Shown here: positions 24,431-38,348 of the stretch, in pieces
Numbering within the stretch: position 1 is the first letter of the stretch
Layout: each line of letters opens with the position of its first letter
DNA from: Himantopus leucocephalus
Taxonomy: Eukaryota > Chordata > Aves > Charadriiformes > Recurvirostridae
Direction of reading: 5' to 3'
Assembly (NCBI GenBank): GCA_003993805.1
Contig: RSEF01000001.1
Location: forward strand, 70,566,079-70,630,078
DNA length: 64,000 nucleotides
Position numbers and translations under genes: made by a program
The notes under the pieces: model-generated
The model's database searches: none
What the model was told of the DNA's origin: nothing
The model's input: the letters and a program-made list of their open reading frames with translations, nothing else

Positions 24431-26130
24431 AGGAGAGTAAAGACAGGCCAGATTGTCTAGGACTGGCTACATTTCCAGAATCATAAAATTAAATTAGCTC
24501 TTCTTCTCTTTTTCCATGCATAAGTGTGAAAGGGAAGCCTGATTTCAAATATTTTCACCAAAGGCATTCATCTGACTTTTCCCCTGCCCTGGTTTGAGAG
24601 ATGCTTCATGAAGAGCTATTGCTGTAGTGACTAATTAAAGGGAAGACAAATATTACTATGAAGATAGGGAAGGGGATCAGAAGGGAGGACGAGGGGAAGT
24701 ATGTTATCACCTCCGTTTGCTTTCCATGTTGTTTGTACCCCTCCTTTTGCTGTAGGTCCTGCAGTAGGGTTCTCCTCCTGATGCAGAGTTGCAAGCTCTA
24801 CTCAGGAGAGATAACAGCACTTGCAAGCCTCAGCCTGCAAGGGGAAGCTGCGCACTGCCTGTTCCACCGCTCCCTACGCAAGCAAAGCAGTACCTTTTGT
24901 GCTTAACACAAAATGCACGAGGATCTCTCAGGAAATGAGGTACACATATTTAGAAGTGCATAAAATAGCCTGAATAATAATGTAAAAAGCCCCCACTCAT
25001 ACATTCACTACACACGCTTCCACCAAATTGGGAGACTTACGATACTGAAGGCATGAGACATGCCCACCTAAAACAGCACTGTGCCTCAGAGTTAATGGTC
25101 TGACCGAAAGCTCGCTGGAATTTTTTCACTCACTCTTACAGGCTTTGGGTCAATTGCTGGCAAAAATCTAATCCCCAGTATAGCCAAGGCAGCCTTCGGT
25201 ATCATAGAAGCCTTCCCCAAACAGCCAAACGCTCACAGCTGTTTCCAAGTGCACTCTCCAATGTGCAAGCACTAGATTTATTCAGCACTGGAAGGGTGGA
25301 AGAGGGAATATTCATTTCTAAGGAGGGAAGGGCAGGGACTGTCACAATTTTGAGCCTAGCCAACCGAGGCTTAGGAACCTAGAGAAATACAGCCAGCCTC
25401 CAGCAGACGAATTCTAACAAAATTTCAGCAAATGGGTACATTATTCATGAAGGCAAAAGCCTCTGGAGAAACAAACCAGGAGCTGATGTAAAGCAGCTAT
25501 TTTAATCAATAAACCTGTAGCAGAAACCATCTGCACCAGGCCTATTTAAAACCAGCCATTTACAATTTAAAGGCCAAATAACAATCTGTGTGCAGCAATT
25601 CTGCTGGTTTTTATGAACATTCCCCTTTTTCCCTGCTTAAGCAATGTATTTCTGCAAACTTTCTAATTCAGTCTGACAATAGCTGCCTGTGACGAGGGCA
25701 GGGAAAGAGCTTTCAGATTAAACCCATTCCTTCTCACTTTGTGTGTACATCTCTTCAGAACTGAAAGTGGCATCCCTATTGGGATTTATTCATATATTCT
25801 CTGACTGTAACTGAAGACAATTTTTAGGGCATAAAGTATTTTTAAAATAAAGGTGAGGAAACCCCCACATTCAGCAATCTGCATCAACTCTGCTGGGACT
25901 GGCGAGTCCCCTGCAGCCCCAGCTGCAGACAGTGCCTCACATCTTACTGGTAGAAAGACAACTGCTTGCTTTCCTGGTCCCTCAGCATCTCCTACTTGGA
26001 GGCATCCAATAAGAGTTAAAGATCAGCGCAGGCATCCCCATTTTCTGCCATGGCACTTAATGAAAAATAAAAGCCTAAGAATTACTGAGAGCTTCCCCAC
26101 ACTTCCACTTTCACCCTAAACATGCTCAAT

Positions 26131-26905
26131 TCGGTGACCTTGACAGGCTGGAGAAGTGCGCTACCAGCAATCTAGCAAGTTCAACATAGGCAATTGCAAA
26201 GTCCTGCACCTCAGGAGGGATAAACCCATGCAACAAGACAGGCTGGGGGCCTAACAGCTGGAAAACAGCTTTGCAGAAAAGGATGCAGGGCGTTAGCAGA
26301 GCACAAGTTGAATGTCAGTCAGCAGAGTTCCCTGCAACAGCAAAGGCCAATGACATACTGGGCTGTATTTGCAAGAACACAGTCATAAGGTAGATCAAAG
26401 TGATTTTTTACCCTCTACTCAGTACTTTTGAGACTTGAGAATAAGACAGATGTTCACAAATTGGACTGAGTTCCACAAAGGTCCATGGAGATGGCGAGGA
26501 CATATGAGGAGAGACATATGAGGAGAGGCTGAGGGAGCTGGATTTGTTCAGTAAGAAAAGAAGGCTCAGGGAAAATCTTATTGCTGCCTTCAGCTACCTA
26601 ATGGGAAGACAGAACCAGAGTCTGCTTGAAGAAAGAGGAGAAGGAGAAGCAACAGTCACAAGTTGGAATGTGAGAAATTCAGACTGGATATTAGGAAAAA
26701 CTTTTTCACTATGTGGATGACCAAACAGGGCAACAGGTTGTACAGAGAGATTATTGAATCTCCAGCTTTGCAGATATTCAAAACTCAACTGGCTAAGCCT
26801 CTGAACAACTTCATCTAACTGGACCTATTTTGAATGGGGGTTTGGATTAGATGACCTTCAGAGGTCCTTTCCAACCTAAATTTTTCTGCAGTTCTGTGAG
26901 TCTCT
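26131..26905 (+). mobile_element. CR1 LINE, 3' end fragment (old, about 775 bp)
   Basis: The fragment reads in the sense direction on the plus strand. It starts in the end of the reverse-transcriptase region (gaccttgacaggctggagaa, then aagtcctgcacctcagga), continues through ccctctactcagtact and gaggagaggctgagggagct, and ends with the CR1 3' tail (ggattagatgaccttcagag, then ggtcctttccaacct and a ttctgtgag end). It is diverged and carries indels plus a short local duplication (gacatatgaggaga twice near 26498-26525). It is 5' truncated, as nearly all CR1 copies are, and inserted antisense to DGKI. Confidence 0.92.
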
Positions 26906-27909
26906 CTACAAAGCTTTCTGCTTTTACTATCCCAGCTTTCCTGTCATTCTTTCCTCTCAAATATTTCTCATAGACAATAGCCATACCGCCTCACACACGT
27001 GGGAAAATGCTGACCAGCAATGCTCCTTGAATCTAAAAAATTCCATTCAAGTTATTTATTATTTTGCAGAAATCCATTCGGACATGTCCTGTTAATCTGT
27101 AACAACAATCTGGAAAGCCTAAGTCTTTCTAATTCTGCTAAAGGCAAAGATGGGTATTTTTTCTAGTATCTCTATAACGTTCTTCTGCAGCCTCAGTCTC
27201 TACCTGCACATAAAGCATTGACTCAGGCTGTTCACACCAGTCCAACATACAGGAATGTAGCTTGGGACTTCTTAGGAAAACAAGGGCAGCTCAGATGTAT
27301 TCCTTGCTGAGTCTCAGGCATGTCTATGTCCTTTGTATTGTTCCATATCTTTTCTCATTACTGTCTAACTTTTTATCTCTTACCATTTCTCTGTCCACTG
27401 TAGAATGCTTTGAATGAAGGCTTGGAACACCACAATGCAGCTATACCTGAAGTTGTACTGACACCCAGAGGAGTTGCTTGGGAATTGCTGCTTAACAGGG
27501 GAATAACAGATTTTATTGCAAAATCAGATGTAAACCCAAACATGCTTAACCTTGATTTAAAAAAAGAATAAGAAAAAGAAGGAGAGAGATGTTCTAACTC
27601 ATAGAAAAAGATAGCTCTACTTTGGAATCAAGTTCAAAACATCATCTAAAAAAGCCGGGTTGTTATTTCCTTGAAAAAGAAGGTATTTCCAAATGACCAG
27701 TAGAATCACTGTAGGGTGATCGTGGGTTGTTTGTTGGTGTTGTTTTTTTTAATACTTTGCCTCTCTTTCTCTTATCACCACATGACACCAAAATATCTCA
27801 GGTGAATGCGAGACATTCCTTTTGAAAAAGGCCTGATCCAAGCTTCTTTGAAATGAAATTCGTCCATTTCAAGATTTGAATTAAATCTTCAAAATCCTCA
27901 CTGACCTAC

Positions 27910-27976
27910 CTGTCAATTTCTTGATGAATTTGGGGGGCAAAAGGCAAAGGAAAGGCAGTAGCTGATGTGGCTCTAA
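27910..27976 (-). other. Pseudoexon-like segment, 67 bp, with strong splice sites
   Basis: The minus strand has an excellent acceptor (cttgctttctttcttttacag), 67 bases without an in-frame stop in frame 0, and a good donor GACAG|gtaggt. The frame-0 translation LEPHQLLPFLCLLPPKFIKK then LT is hydrophobic and unlike DGKI. The length is 1 mod 3. Splicing it between the exons at 39421 and 20827 would lead to TAG in the 38-bp exon, so it cannot be the missing coding exon by itself. It could act as a truncating (poison-type) exon or simply be an unused pseudoexon. Confidence 0.3.
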
Positions 27977-30900
27977 CTGTAAAAGAAAGAAAGCAAGATC
28001 TAGCCACACCTTGTAATACTTTGGAGAAACCACAGACTGGATGTCAAAGGACTGGATGCTGCTGGGACAGTCACTAAAGAGACTGGGTGTACACACTGCC
28101 TTAGCAGCCTACATGAAAAGCAAAAAAAGATGTTAGGTGCAATCAGGTAACAAATCATCTGACCTCTTTCTTCAACAATGGATCTGTGTATTTTTACTTT
28201 TTCCAGAAAAAGATTAACCCAGAGATCATTTTGCTATGACTTTAACCTTTTATTTAACCCAGAGAAAGGAATTATTTTGGTAACCGCAAAGCCATGACAG
28301 CCACACTACTAGCACATCAGGTATACTCTGATTCAGAAGTCACGTACCCACTTGGCCCTCAGGCTACATGGAGATGAAGCACATCAACTGCTTGGTATCT
28401 CGAGACACCACCCAAATAATCTTAGGCCAGTTTGGGTTTCTAAACAATCTAGAAGCTACCCTAAGTGGTGTGTTTGTTACCACAAAGCAAACCAGTGACT
28501 CCTGATAAATAGCCTTCAGCGGTTTTGGGAGAAAGGAAACTGAAATACGGGAATTTCTCAGAAACAGATTCTTGCAATTATGTTCATAAATATGTGGCCT
28601 GGTTTTCACAAGTGCTAAGCACTAAGCAACCCTCACTTGCTTGCCATCTTAAAAAAAAAATTAAAAAAATCACCTCAGTTAATGTGTATAACACACAAGT
28701 CCTAGGCAGAGCAGCACTGCCAAGCCCTTTACACTCCTGCTATAGAGTAATTAACGGAGGATAAAACTTGTAATGGGAGTTTCAGATATCATTTTGTGCC
28801 ACACTTTTAGACACCTGGCACAGAAACAAGAATCTAGGAGTCAGGGTTACATTGGCTCCAGGCCACCTCTGGCACTCCGATTTCATCTCTTGGCATAATT
28901 TAGCCAGGTCCATCTGTCCCTGCTTGCCCATGGGCATCAACACTGCCAGGAACCTCAGCAAGGCTATGTGTTATGGCCCCGCTCCTCGTGTATTTCCCTC
29001 TCATGCACACACCTCTGTGCCAAAACTGCTAAACGCTTGCTCAGTCTCAGCTACCGAGACAAAGCTGTGGGTTTTAGTGCTCCTTTCCCAGTGCAGAGGA
29101 GCAGCAGGCAAGCAGGGACAACTTTTCTCCCTCCCCATTTGAATGCTTTCAAGCTTTCAGAAGTTCATCCTCTCACCTGAGAAATCCTTTGTCAGGCATT
29201 TTAAGAAGAGGTAGTACCTTCTACACCCTGACATATAAGCCTGCAGACAGAGGACTAGGACACACAGCCTAGACATGGAGCTGCAGAGCAGCCACGCCAA
29301 GATGCACAACCCGGGGAACATTCTCGCTCTCTCTCAGCAGTTCCCAGGTGAACCGGAGAATCTCTCCCCAGCCCAAGCACACTAAACCCAGCCCATGTTC
29401 ACAAGGTACCTTCTGTTTCAAGCAACATTTTCCAGAAGAAGTAAACCTCTTTCACGCACACCTCCACCAAGAAAAAGCAGCTCACCAATATATTTTTCAA
29501 GCAGCCCCAGTGAAAAAGCTCAACCTCACTTTTCATTCAAGGAGTTAAGTGAAGGCTTATTTCAAAATATTGCTCCCAGCCTTATCCAAACACTCTGAAC
29601 TTTGTGGGTCTAAAATACTAAATTGCAAACCTCAAAAGATGACCTGTTTTCACATGACTATGCTTTGCCTCTATCTTTTTGTTGCATGATATTTTGACAA
29701 TTTCCAGTTTTCAGCCACAGCTGAAATCTGAACATGCAGATACCTGAAGAATGAGAGAAAGTTAGCAAAGGTTTGAATTTTTGGAGTTTAACACTGTCCA
29801 CTGAGGCAAAGTAGTGCTTTTGTGTGATAGTCTGGAGCAGTTATTTTACCAAACTAGATTTCTATTCTCTTTGCAAGCCTGTTAAACCAGAACTTAAGAA
29901 TATGAATGAGGTATCAATAAATACAGTCTGAATGCATGAGACGACCTAGTGTGAAAGCTTGGACACAGTGTGTATTCCAATATGTGTGTTACATATGTAC
30001 AGGACTGTGTTTCGTACCCATGCCCTGAAGCTTATTAGCTTTGGCTTTAATAAGACAGCTTGGTACTGAGTGAGAGCACATTAAGAACCAGTCTCCTCTC
30101 CGAGCAGATGGCAGCTCCTTATGGCAGGGACAGAGCACATGGACACAAGCTTGCTATGCCTGTGCAATGCTCAGAAAACTAGGACCAGGATGGGGGTTTA
30201 TTTTGTCTTACTTCAACTCTTACAAGTAAGTAACAAGTACACACAAATACAGACGTACGTATTACCTAAAACTACAAGCTTCATTTCTTTTCCAAACTTT
30301 ATTGGACTGGAAGCCTGCCGTGCTGGAGGATATTCACCCTATATTTATAACAGTGCTTAAAGCAAGCCCAGAAGAATACAGGCTGTCAGTCATCCTATAT
30401 CACACTAATAAACCCAGCTAGGCCCGCTTCCAGAGCCTTTAATGTCACTGAGGGCCGTGGGTCTGCTATTTCCACTCCATAAAGCCGAAGAGAGGGATAT
30501 TCACATTCTACAGTGGCATCGTCAGCTCCACTCTCTACCAGGTGCAGTTACCACATGCCTGACGCTTGCAGGAAAGCAGTAGGCCCTAAAGATCAAATTA
30601 TCAAATGTCGTTTTCTTTTACCCAGCCAAACGGAAGACAAGGGTACAAGAAGTGACTGTCTTGGTGTGTTTCCCTGCCTTCTTTGCTGCAAAGCTGCTTT
30701 ACTTCTCAGCGCAGATTCTGCTGCTCAATCCAGGGACTAAAGTAAGCAATCAGGGATGGAAGCAAAGGGGAAAAAAAGGAAAAAGAAAGAGTTGTAACAA
30801 GAAGAGAAAAAAGAAGGAACTCTATTACTTCTGCCTTGGCCATCAGCCAGAGAGTGGAAAGCAGATTTATAGCTGTTATGGTAAACAACTTAAAGAAAAG

Positions 30901-33900
30901 CAAGGCGCTCAGCTATCTATACTCTGTCAACATCAATTTCATCCTTCAAACACACTCCAACCAAAAAAAAAAAAAATCCTTACATTCCACTTGGAAACCT
31001 CTTTCTCATCTCCTTATCTACTGGAACCATTGAGGAAGCATTTTCAAGCTAGGGGATAGCTGACTTCTTCAACATCCTGGTAGGTAAGTCCCTTTGTCAA
31101 GCAAGTGCATATTCTGTTGCTTGAAACCACCCCAAGGAGAAGAGGAGAGCTGGACTGCTTGCATTTCCCCTTTGGAAAGCAGGATGCCAGTCAAGAAGCA
31201 AGATCTCTCTAAAGAAGCCAATTTGTAGTCTCATGGTGTGTGGGAGTGTTTTGCATGTCACTGTCTGCCAAAATAATTTGTCAGCAGGGTGAATTTCCTC
31301 AGCTGTGCATCAGGTGTTGAGATGCTACAAAAATCATTAAGAGCCCTCCTTTTGAGGGCTCAAGGGCAGGTGGGTGGGAAAAGAGGAAGCTAAAATCCCA
31401 CCCAATCCACTCCAGGGAGCTACATTCTGAATAATAAAATTACTTGGTAATAAGTACTGGTGAGAAAAAAAAACATCTTACAGAATGCAGTACAGGATGT
31501 ACTCTATTTCTGCCACAAATTGAAGGGGCAGAAACACAAACCCACCTCATCAGATGTGCCTACTCTTGTTAAAACCCCTTAGCAATTCAGCACCTCAACA
31601 GCAAAGGCTGGAGACTTAATTCTGGAAGAAAACAAACACTATTTGCATTGCAGTCACATACACAAATAAGGCTATACACATGCAAATCTAAACCAAATTC
31701 CAATTTCTTCCTTTTCCAATTACAGTTAACAAGAGCAGAAGCAAAAGACAATGTCTTAAAGCTCGGTATTACTGGGAAAGGGATTGCCAGAAGGATGTGT
31801 AAGTAGGAAATACTACTGACTGTTGCAGAAATTTTAATAAGTAAAAAACATGATTTTTCTACACCCCAGTTCTCTGTAGAGAAGACAAGACTTTAGCAGC
31901 AGTGACATAAAAATTCTACTAATTAACAGAGGAAGAGATGATTAAATAAGGTTTTCCATGTATTCAGTCACTTAAAGGCAACACCAGAAGTTGCTGAAAG
32001 TTCAAGTTAAACAGTTTCCAGAACCATCTGATTCTCGCTGTTTGCAAAGATCCCTCAGGTCTGGTGGATGCAATCACCGTAGAGCTATGGCTTATCCTCT
32101 GATGTAGCAGGCGCTGTATGCAGTAACACTTTCCCTAGTCCTGCTTCCGTATCTTCAGACATCTGAGCAAAATGCCAGGATCTTCCCATGTCCAGAACCA
32201 TCCTGAGATGGTACCAACAGAGCTGAAGTAACACAAATCCTCTTGAATCCTGAGTTGAGAATGTCTGTTCTTGTGTTTACCTCACCTACAGAGTCTGCAT
32301 GTGATACACTCTGGATATACCAAAAACATATCTCATGTGGCCCAGTCTTTGAAAAGATATTTTGGTCCCAAAATTCCTCTCCATCCCCTGTGCTATCAGC
32401 ATTGTTTTCCTCTCTAAACTGTGTTCCTTTTTCCTGCAGTTGAGTCGAGGTGTATCTACTAATCAGACATGTCCAGGATCCCTTCTCTTTGCTATGACAG
32501 GGATGAACATCACTAGAACTAGAGACATTGCTTGGGAAAAGTGGATGAGTGACAATGTGGGAGAGGCTCAAAAATAACTTATGAATTAATGTTTGTTCAG
32601 GTAAAAGTCTTATTTCCAGTTTCATCACAAATCATTTGACAAATTCTTATATATTCTGTATCTAGAGCTGGACTTCAAGTTGCTGTATGAACAGCTCCAG
32701 AAGGAAAAAAAAAAAACATTTAGAAAAATTCTAAGAGCCAGACACTCAAATTAGCTTTGAGATAGTAATAGATACCAGCAGCAGTAGCTGTCCTTAAAAA
32801 AAAACTTCAGAAATCCCACAGGCCATAAAGCAGCACAGGGCACTAAACAAGATTTTTTGTAGCTGTCAGTCTGGAAAGAGTAAGAATTTCACTGGGAATT
32901 ATTTCTGTCTGCAGTGCTACAGTCTCCAGATTGTTCTTATATTCGATGATTGTACCACAAAATAAAAATAATGATCCTGTTTTTGAGTATCTCTGTACTG
33001 AACTGACTATACAGAGAAAATAAGAGATTCAAACTATTTCTTGAAGGGTTTGATTTTAAAAACATAGGGATCTTACAGAGAAAACACACTCTTTTTTGTC
33101 AGCCAAATTCCACCATTTTGAAGTGTGTTGCTATTGTTTGTCAGGCTGAATTTTTCTCTGGATGGCAAGAAATGAAGCTTCAGGACAAATTATTCAATCA
33201 ATGCCAAAATTCTCCTCGATTTTCATTGTTACATTGTAAGTTTTTAAGGGAATGAGAAAGGGCAGAAATACATCTTTTCAGAACCACAGGCACATGTCTT
33301 CAAGGTAGAATTCCAAAGGAAACCAATAATTATTCCTTTTTCCCACTGAAAATCTCAAAAATCAATGAAGGCAGCTAAAATCTTGAAGTATGTGGAGAGA
33401 ATTAATATTCACAACAGGAGCATGAAGTAGATGAGATTCATTATTTACCACACCTCGGCACTAGAGTCTAAAAAAAATTATCAGTTGCCCTCTTTTGTCA
33501 CGGAAGTCTCCAGAAATGGTGGTATGGGAAGATTTACAGCAGAAAAAGAAAAGATTTCCTAATGGTGGATAAACTGTAGCTTCCATCTGGAATGTGCCCA
33601 AGATTTTAAGTATTGTGACTGCATCACACTGACAATAGTGAGAGCTTTCAAAATACAGGACCAGACCCCACACTGAGATGCATCCCTTTTTCCCACTCGG
33701 CTTCACTCAGGAAACTTGCTTTCCCTCAAAACAATTTCTTATCCATTTGCTAAATTCTTATATTTTATTTTATTACTTGCTTTCTTCAAAGTACTTTCCC
33801 TGTTTGACTCATGTTTATCTTTCCCTGAACCATTCTCAGTTCTTCACATCACTTTTCTTCTTCTTTCTCCTCACTAACACCTCCTCCTTTTTAATACCAC

Positions 33901-33938
33901 TTTCCTAGCAAGAGGTGCTTTAGCAAAACCTTTCTCAT

Positions 33939-33967
33939 GCTCCACTTTAAGGTAGCTCCACTTTAAG
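33939..33967. repeat. Short direct repeat (13 bp, 16-bp spacing)
   Basis: gctccactttaag at 33939-33951 recurs at 33955-33967, separated by gta. Confidence 0.85.
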
Positions 33968-35784
33968 TGGTGCCTTACAAGCTATTTGTAAAAGCATCTA
34001 AGACAACAAAAGAGAAGGAGAAGGGAGAGTCAAGCATAAACAGAAACTGCATTTTGTTATGCTCTAATTCTATTATAAGGACTACCCAGGAGTGTACAGT
34101 GAAGGTGAGATGGTGATTTATGGCTTCACTCAAATAAGATTTGTTTGAAAGCAATCAGTACTCATGGAGCCTCATTTGGGATTTTAAACAATGGAAAGTA
34201 ATTTGTACAGGTGTACAAATAGCTGGTTAAAACATATGCACGTCACACTTGTGGCTTAATTTTATAAACGCAGCTTGAACTAAATCTGAACCAAAAAACT
34301 AATTCAGATTTTGCTATCAAAACACACTAGGGCAGACCACTCTGACTATTTAAGAGCTGATGCTGAGTTTTCCAGTGCAAGAGTTTGGGGGAAACACTTG
34401 AATTTTTCAAGTCTTCACCAACCTAGCCTAGCATGTTCAAATCCTAAGAGTGACATCTTTATATTTTCTTAACTTTCACTAGATGAGCACTCCTTCTCCT
34501 TTCTACATGCAAATTTGCATCACTGACGCTCTTCTCACCTTGTATCATATGAAGATTTCTCTCAAAAAAAAAAAACAAAAAAAAAACCAACCAAACCACC
34601 TTGTAACATCTGTACCATAACACTGATTTCCTGGGCAATGATCTGATTCTTGTGGCTGAGTTAAAATGCTTGGCATTCAGCCTTTTTCTTCTCCCCTCTC
34701 AGGAACTAGGTTATTATTGCCTCATAAAGCAGTGCCTGTGTGGTATTGCTAGCTAATTAATGTCTATTAAGTGTAAAGGGCTGCAGCCACCTTCCAACCC
34801 CCACAGGCTTTTTTTCTTCCTCTCCCTGACAGGCCCAGATGGCATTCTGGCCAACCTTCACCCACCCTTCATGAGCCACGCACACAATTCAGCCAATGCA
34901 TCTAGCAGCTTTGGAAACACATTACCATCACAGCTAGACAGATGCTAGAAGAGTGGTTGTTACTGCCCCAAACAATGGGGAAATTCATGACTTCAATTAA
35001 AAGATGTAGATTAAACCTCTACCAAGGTATAGTCAACTTTTCATTTTTGTATGCTGTTGTGGTTTTTATTTTATTTTCCAGCTCTCATCACATAACAGGG
35101 TGACAAACACGTAACTAGGAAGAGAAATACATGGCCAACCACAAATGCTTACAGCAGGCTATGAGGGAATGGTCATCCCCATCATATCCCCATATTTATC
35201 CATCAGGATAAATCAGGATGATGAACCCATTCATGTTCAAAGGAAGAGTCCAATTACATGTTTTGGTGGAGTCAGCCCAGAATACTTAGCTTTTTTCAAG
35301 ATCAAGCACCAGTAGTTCAAGTAATTGTCTTCGCGTTGTTTTTTTGTATGCACCTTTCACACTAATTTGATGTTCCTATGAAGCTGCCCCAGCTCCTGGT
35401 TACTGCATCAAGACGCTATTTCATGTCCTGCCCAGTCCACACATCAGTCACACATCAAAGAGCCGTCAGAAAGGGAGCAAAACATGAAATACCATTAATC
35501 AAAAGCCACCTGAAAATTAACTAACATGAAGCTCACTTAATTAAAAACAAAAGCATAAATAATTTTCTCTCAGCAAGACCCCTGCCTCAAAACCATTTCA
35601 TTCAAATTACTCTTTACCACAACAGCTTGTGATCAAAAGCAACACCAAACAATCATTTTCAGATCACATATTCTCTTCTCTGCTTTCATTGATTGAAGTA
35701 ATTTAAGGGATCTCTATTTGAATACTTTGGTTCTTTAGCTGCACTCACTTCTCAGAAATAATTACTTCATCTTAAAGAGGTTAT

Positions 35785-35813
35785 GTATACACACACATAC
35801 ACACATATATAGT
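35785..35813. repeat. CA/TA microsatellite
   Basis: tatacacacacatacacaca followed by tatata, in the 18.6 kb intron. Confidence 0.85.
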
Positions 35814-38348
35814 GATGCCAGAGATACTCTAAGCAGCCTGCAACCATACTATGACAAGCTGTGGTCTCATCTGCTCCTAACATCTGAGGAGGATCACTCC
35901 CAACCTGGAGAAAAATTACCATTGAGAAAACAGCCCCAGTGGGTCAACTAATGACACTTTCTCTCACAGCAAGTCCCCTGTCACTTGTCCTAGTGACAGG
36001 TTATAGGATATTGCGCTTTGAGCTGGAAGTGCTGTACAGTATTTTGGACTAGATGTAAAATACTGGACACGGATGACTCTTAAAAGATCCACAAGAACTC
36101 CACGTACAGGAAGAATTGTCCCCTCTATGCTCTGCCATATTCTTTTTGGGGAATTTTGCTAAAATCCTTTCCAAAAGTTTTATTTGAAAAATAATTTCTG
36201 AAGGGACCAACCACTGTAAAGAACCTGTGAGCTACTGCAGCTGCCAAAATATAATAAGGCTTTTTATTGAAAGTGCCAGATTAGAAAGATTTTTTAGGTT
36301 GTGAAGTCAAGCACCCAGAAGCTTGAAAATGCCAGAGCTTGTGTCATCTCAGCATCATACTCCAGCCCTGTTGCACTCAAGCATTTTGACAACCTTTAAT
36401 CACATTGTTACCTGCTACTTCTACTGGACTCTTGCCTCAGTGTTTAAGTAGAGACCTGCTTGATATCCTTTGGTATGTTGTATATGCAGTGCACAGCCTG
36501 AAGATTTATTTATTCCACACTACCAAAACTGTGTACAGAATGTAAAATGACTAATTTTCTTCTAAGCATCTCTGACAGAGTCTCCCCATGGTATCCAAGT
36601 TTTTTGTGACCATGAAATTTACCCTCACTGTGCTCCTCTAAGGTGAGGTTGTAATATTATCTGTATTCTGCAGCTGGGCAAATGAGAGTCAGAAGTAAGG
36701 AAGGCACAAACTTTCCATTAATTTTAGCAATACAACCTGAGGCACACAGAAAGCCTATTTCTTAGTTTCCAACCCTTCACTCTCTTTCAAAGTCTCCTTG
36801 TGATGGCCTCTCAGGAACCCATCCCACTTCACGGTGGACATGCATAAAATGAGGAGCCCATTGCTACTGGCCATTTGTGAAAAGTTTGTTGTAAATCTGC
36901 ATCATTCAGAAAATTCTGTCAGGGAAACTGAGGGGAGAAGCCAGTCCTCCAGAGCAGCATTGAACTGCCTTAACTGTAATAATACCTTGCTTTCTCCACT
37001 GCGACCCTCCACCTCATTTGCTATATACCTTCCACCTTTCGATGAGGCAGCTTCAAAACATACTTCAGAGCTTGCCTACCAGTATCATGAATAATCTGCA
37101 TCAGCCCAGAACTCCAGATTCTGGGGAGAAACAGCCACAGACCCTTTCCCCCATGCCCCTAACCTGTGTGACTCATCTCTTACTTATATGCACCCCATGT
37201 CCTCCTCCTTTTCGTTATTCCCATTTTGGTTTCCCAGACATCTGTAAGTCCCCCGTGCTCCTAATTGCCAGCTCTCATCCCCTAACCCTGCTTCCCAAGT
37301 TCCTGCACACACTCCCTTTTTCCTTCTACTCCTTTGGCTCTTGCAACCTCTTTGCCCTGTTCCTCCATACACCTTTCCTGTCCCATCTTCATGTGACCAT
37401 GACTGCAGCTTCCCTTTTCTCCTTGCTACTGGAGATCACCTGGTGAGCAGCACACACCCCACTTCAGCCCAGTGGGCAGGTCTGCAATCAGGATTATGTA
37501 GAGGGGCATAACTCCTCTGTGAGCATGTGCAGGCAGAAGCTTTTGAAAGTGAAGCTCTTGAATCTGAGATGTCTCCAACATGCATGAAAAACCTCATCAC
37601 TAGGGCAAACTCAGGGCTGCTTTTCTCAAGACAGCAAAAGGCATCTCCCCCGTATTAAGGTGACACTTTATGGAATGCCAAGCCTCCAAAACTTCATTCC
37701 AATGAATTCATTCTGCTACCAGCACTAAAACACCTCAGGAGACAACTGCTGGATTTATTTATTTTAAAGAAGGTAATTTAAAGCAACCCATTTACCACAG
37801 ATCTTGACTTCGGAAATAACCGACTTTTTTGTTAAAGTTTTGACTAAAAGAAAAAGAGAAAGAATTAGTCAAAGACTGAGTCTTCCCATGAAAAATTTCA
37901 GCCAGAACAATTAAAGTTTAGAGAAGCTATAAAGGAAACAGTTCCTTATAGTAGGCCGTGACAGGTACAGTTTACTCTGCGCAGTGCTACTGACTTTGCT
38001 TGTAATTAATAAATCTACCAGGCAAACATAATTGTTCCAGCTAAGCAAACATTTCCAGTCATGCTGATGTAAGCAAAATCATTCCTCTTATCAATTAGAA
38101 GTTAGTCCACGTGTTATCACCATCTCCCCACACTGCCTAAAATTGTCTAAGCATCATTTTTCTCGCAGCTTCGCAAGCTCCAAATTTCAGGCCCCACCAT
38201 TGCAGTCTGTGGAAAACCGCACCGCAATCCACCATCCTTTGCATTGCAAAGAGCAGAAAAACAAGAACTGATCCAGATTCCCTCAGGGTAATGGGAGAAA
38301 ACGAGGTGAATGTTTCCTGGAAGTGCTACCCAGATCACTTTTTCTTAC

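Noticed and set aside
27290..27350. Segment reading DIDMPETQQ on the minus strand, considered as the missing exon
   Set aside because: Starts after an AG but has no donor at 41 bases or nearby in the right phase.
30652..31059. 135-codon plus-strand open frame with Lys-rich part
   Set aside because: Lysines come from an A-rich tract. No homology recognised and no splice context.
32110..32165. Possible minus-strand exon after tttgctcag (MSEDTEAGLG...)
   Set aside because: The peptide start looks tempting, but there is no donor at a suitable distance and the phase does not solve the missing-exon problem.
32155..32628. 157-codon minus-strand open frame
   Set aside because: No recognisable domain or composition bias, and no splice borders that connect it to DGKI. 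Length is within chance expectation.
36640..36710. Text resembling the reverse of a MIR core (ttatctgtattctgcagctg, then ggcaaatgag)
   Set aside because: Too short and too degenerate to separate from chance.
37018..37446. 142-codon plus-strand open frame
   Set aside because: Pyrimidine-rich low-complexity stretch giving Pro/Leu/Phe/Ser residues. No motif and no gene context.
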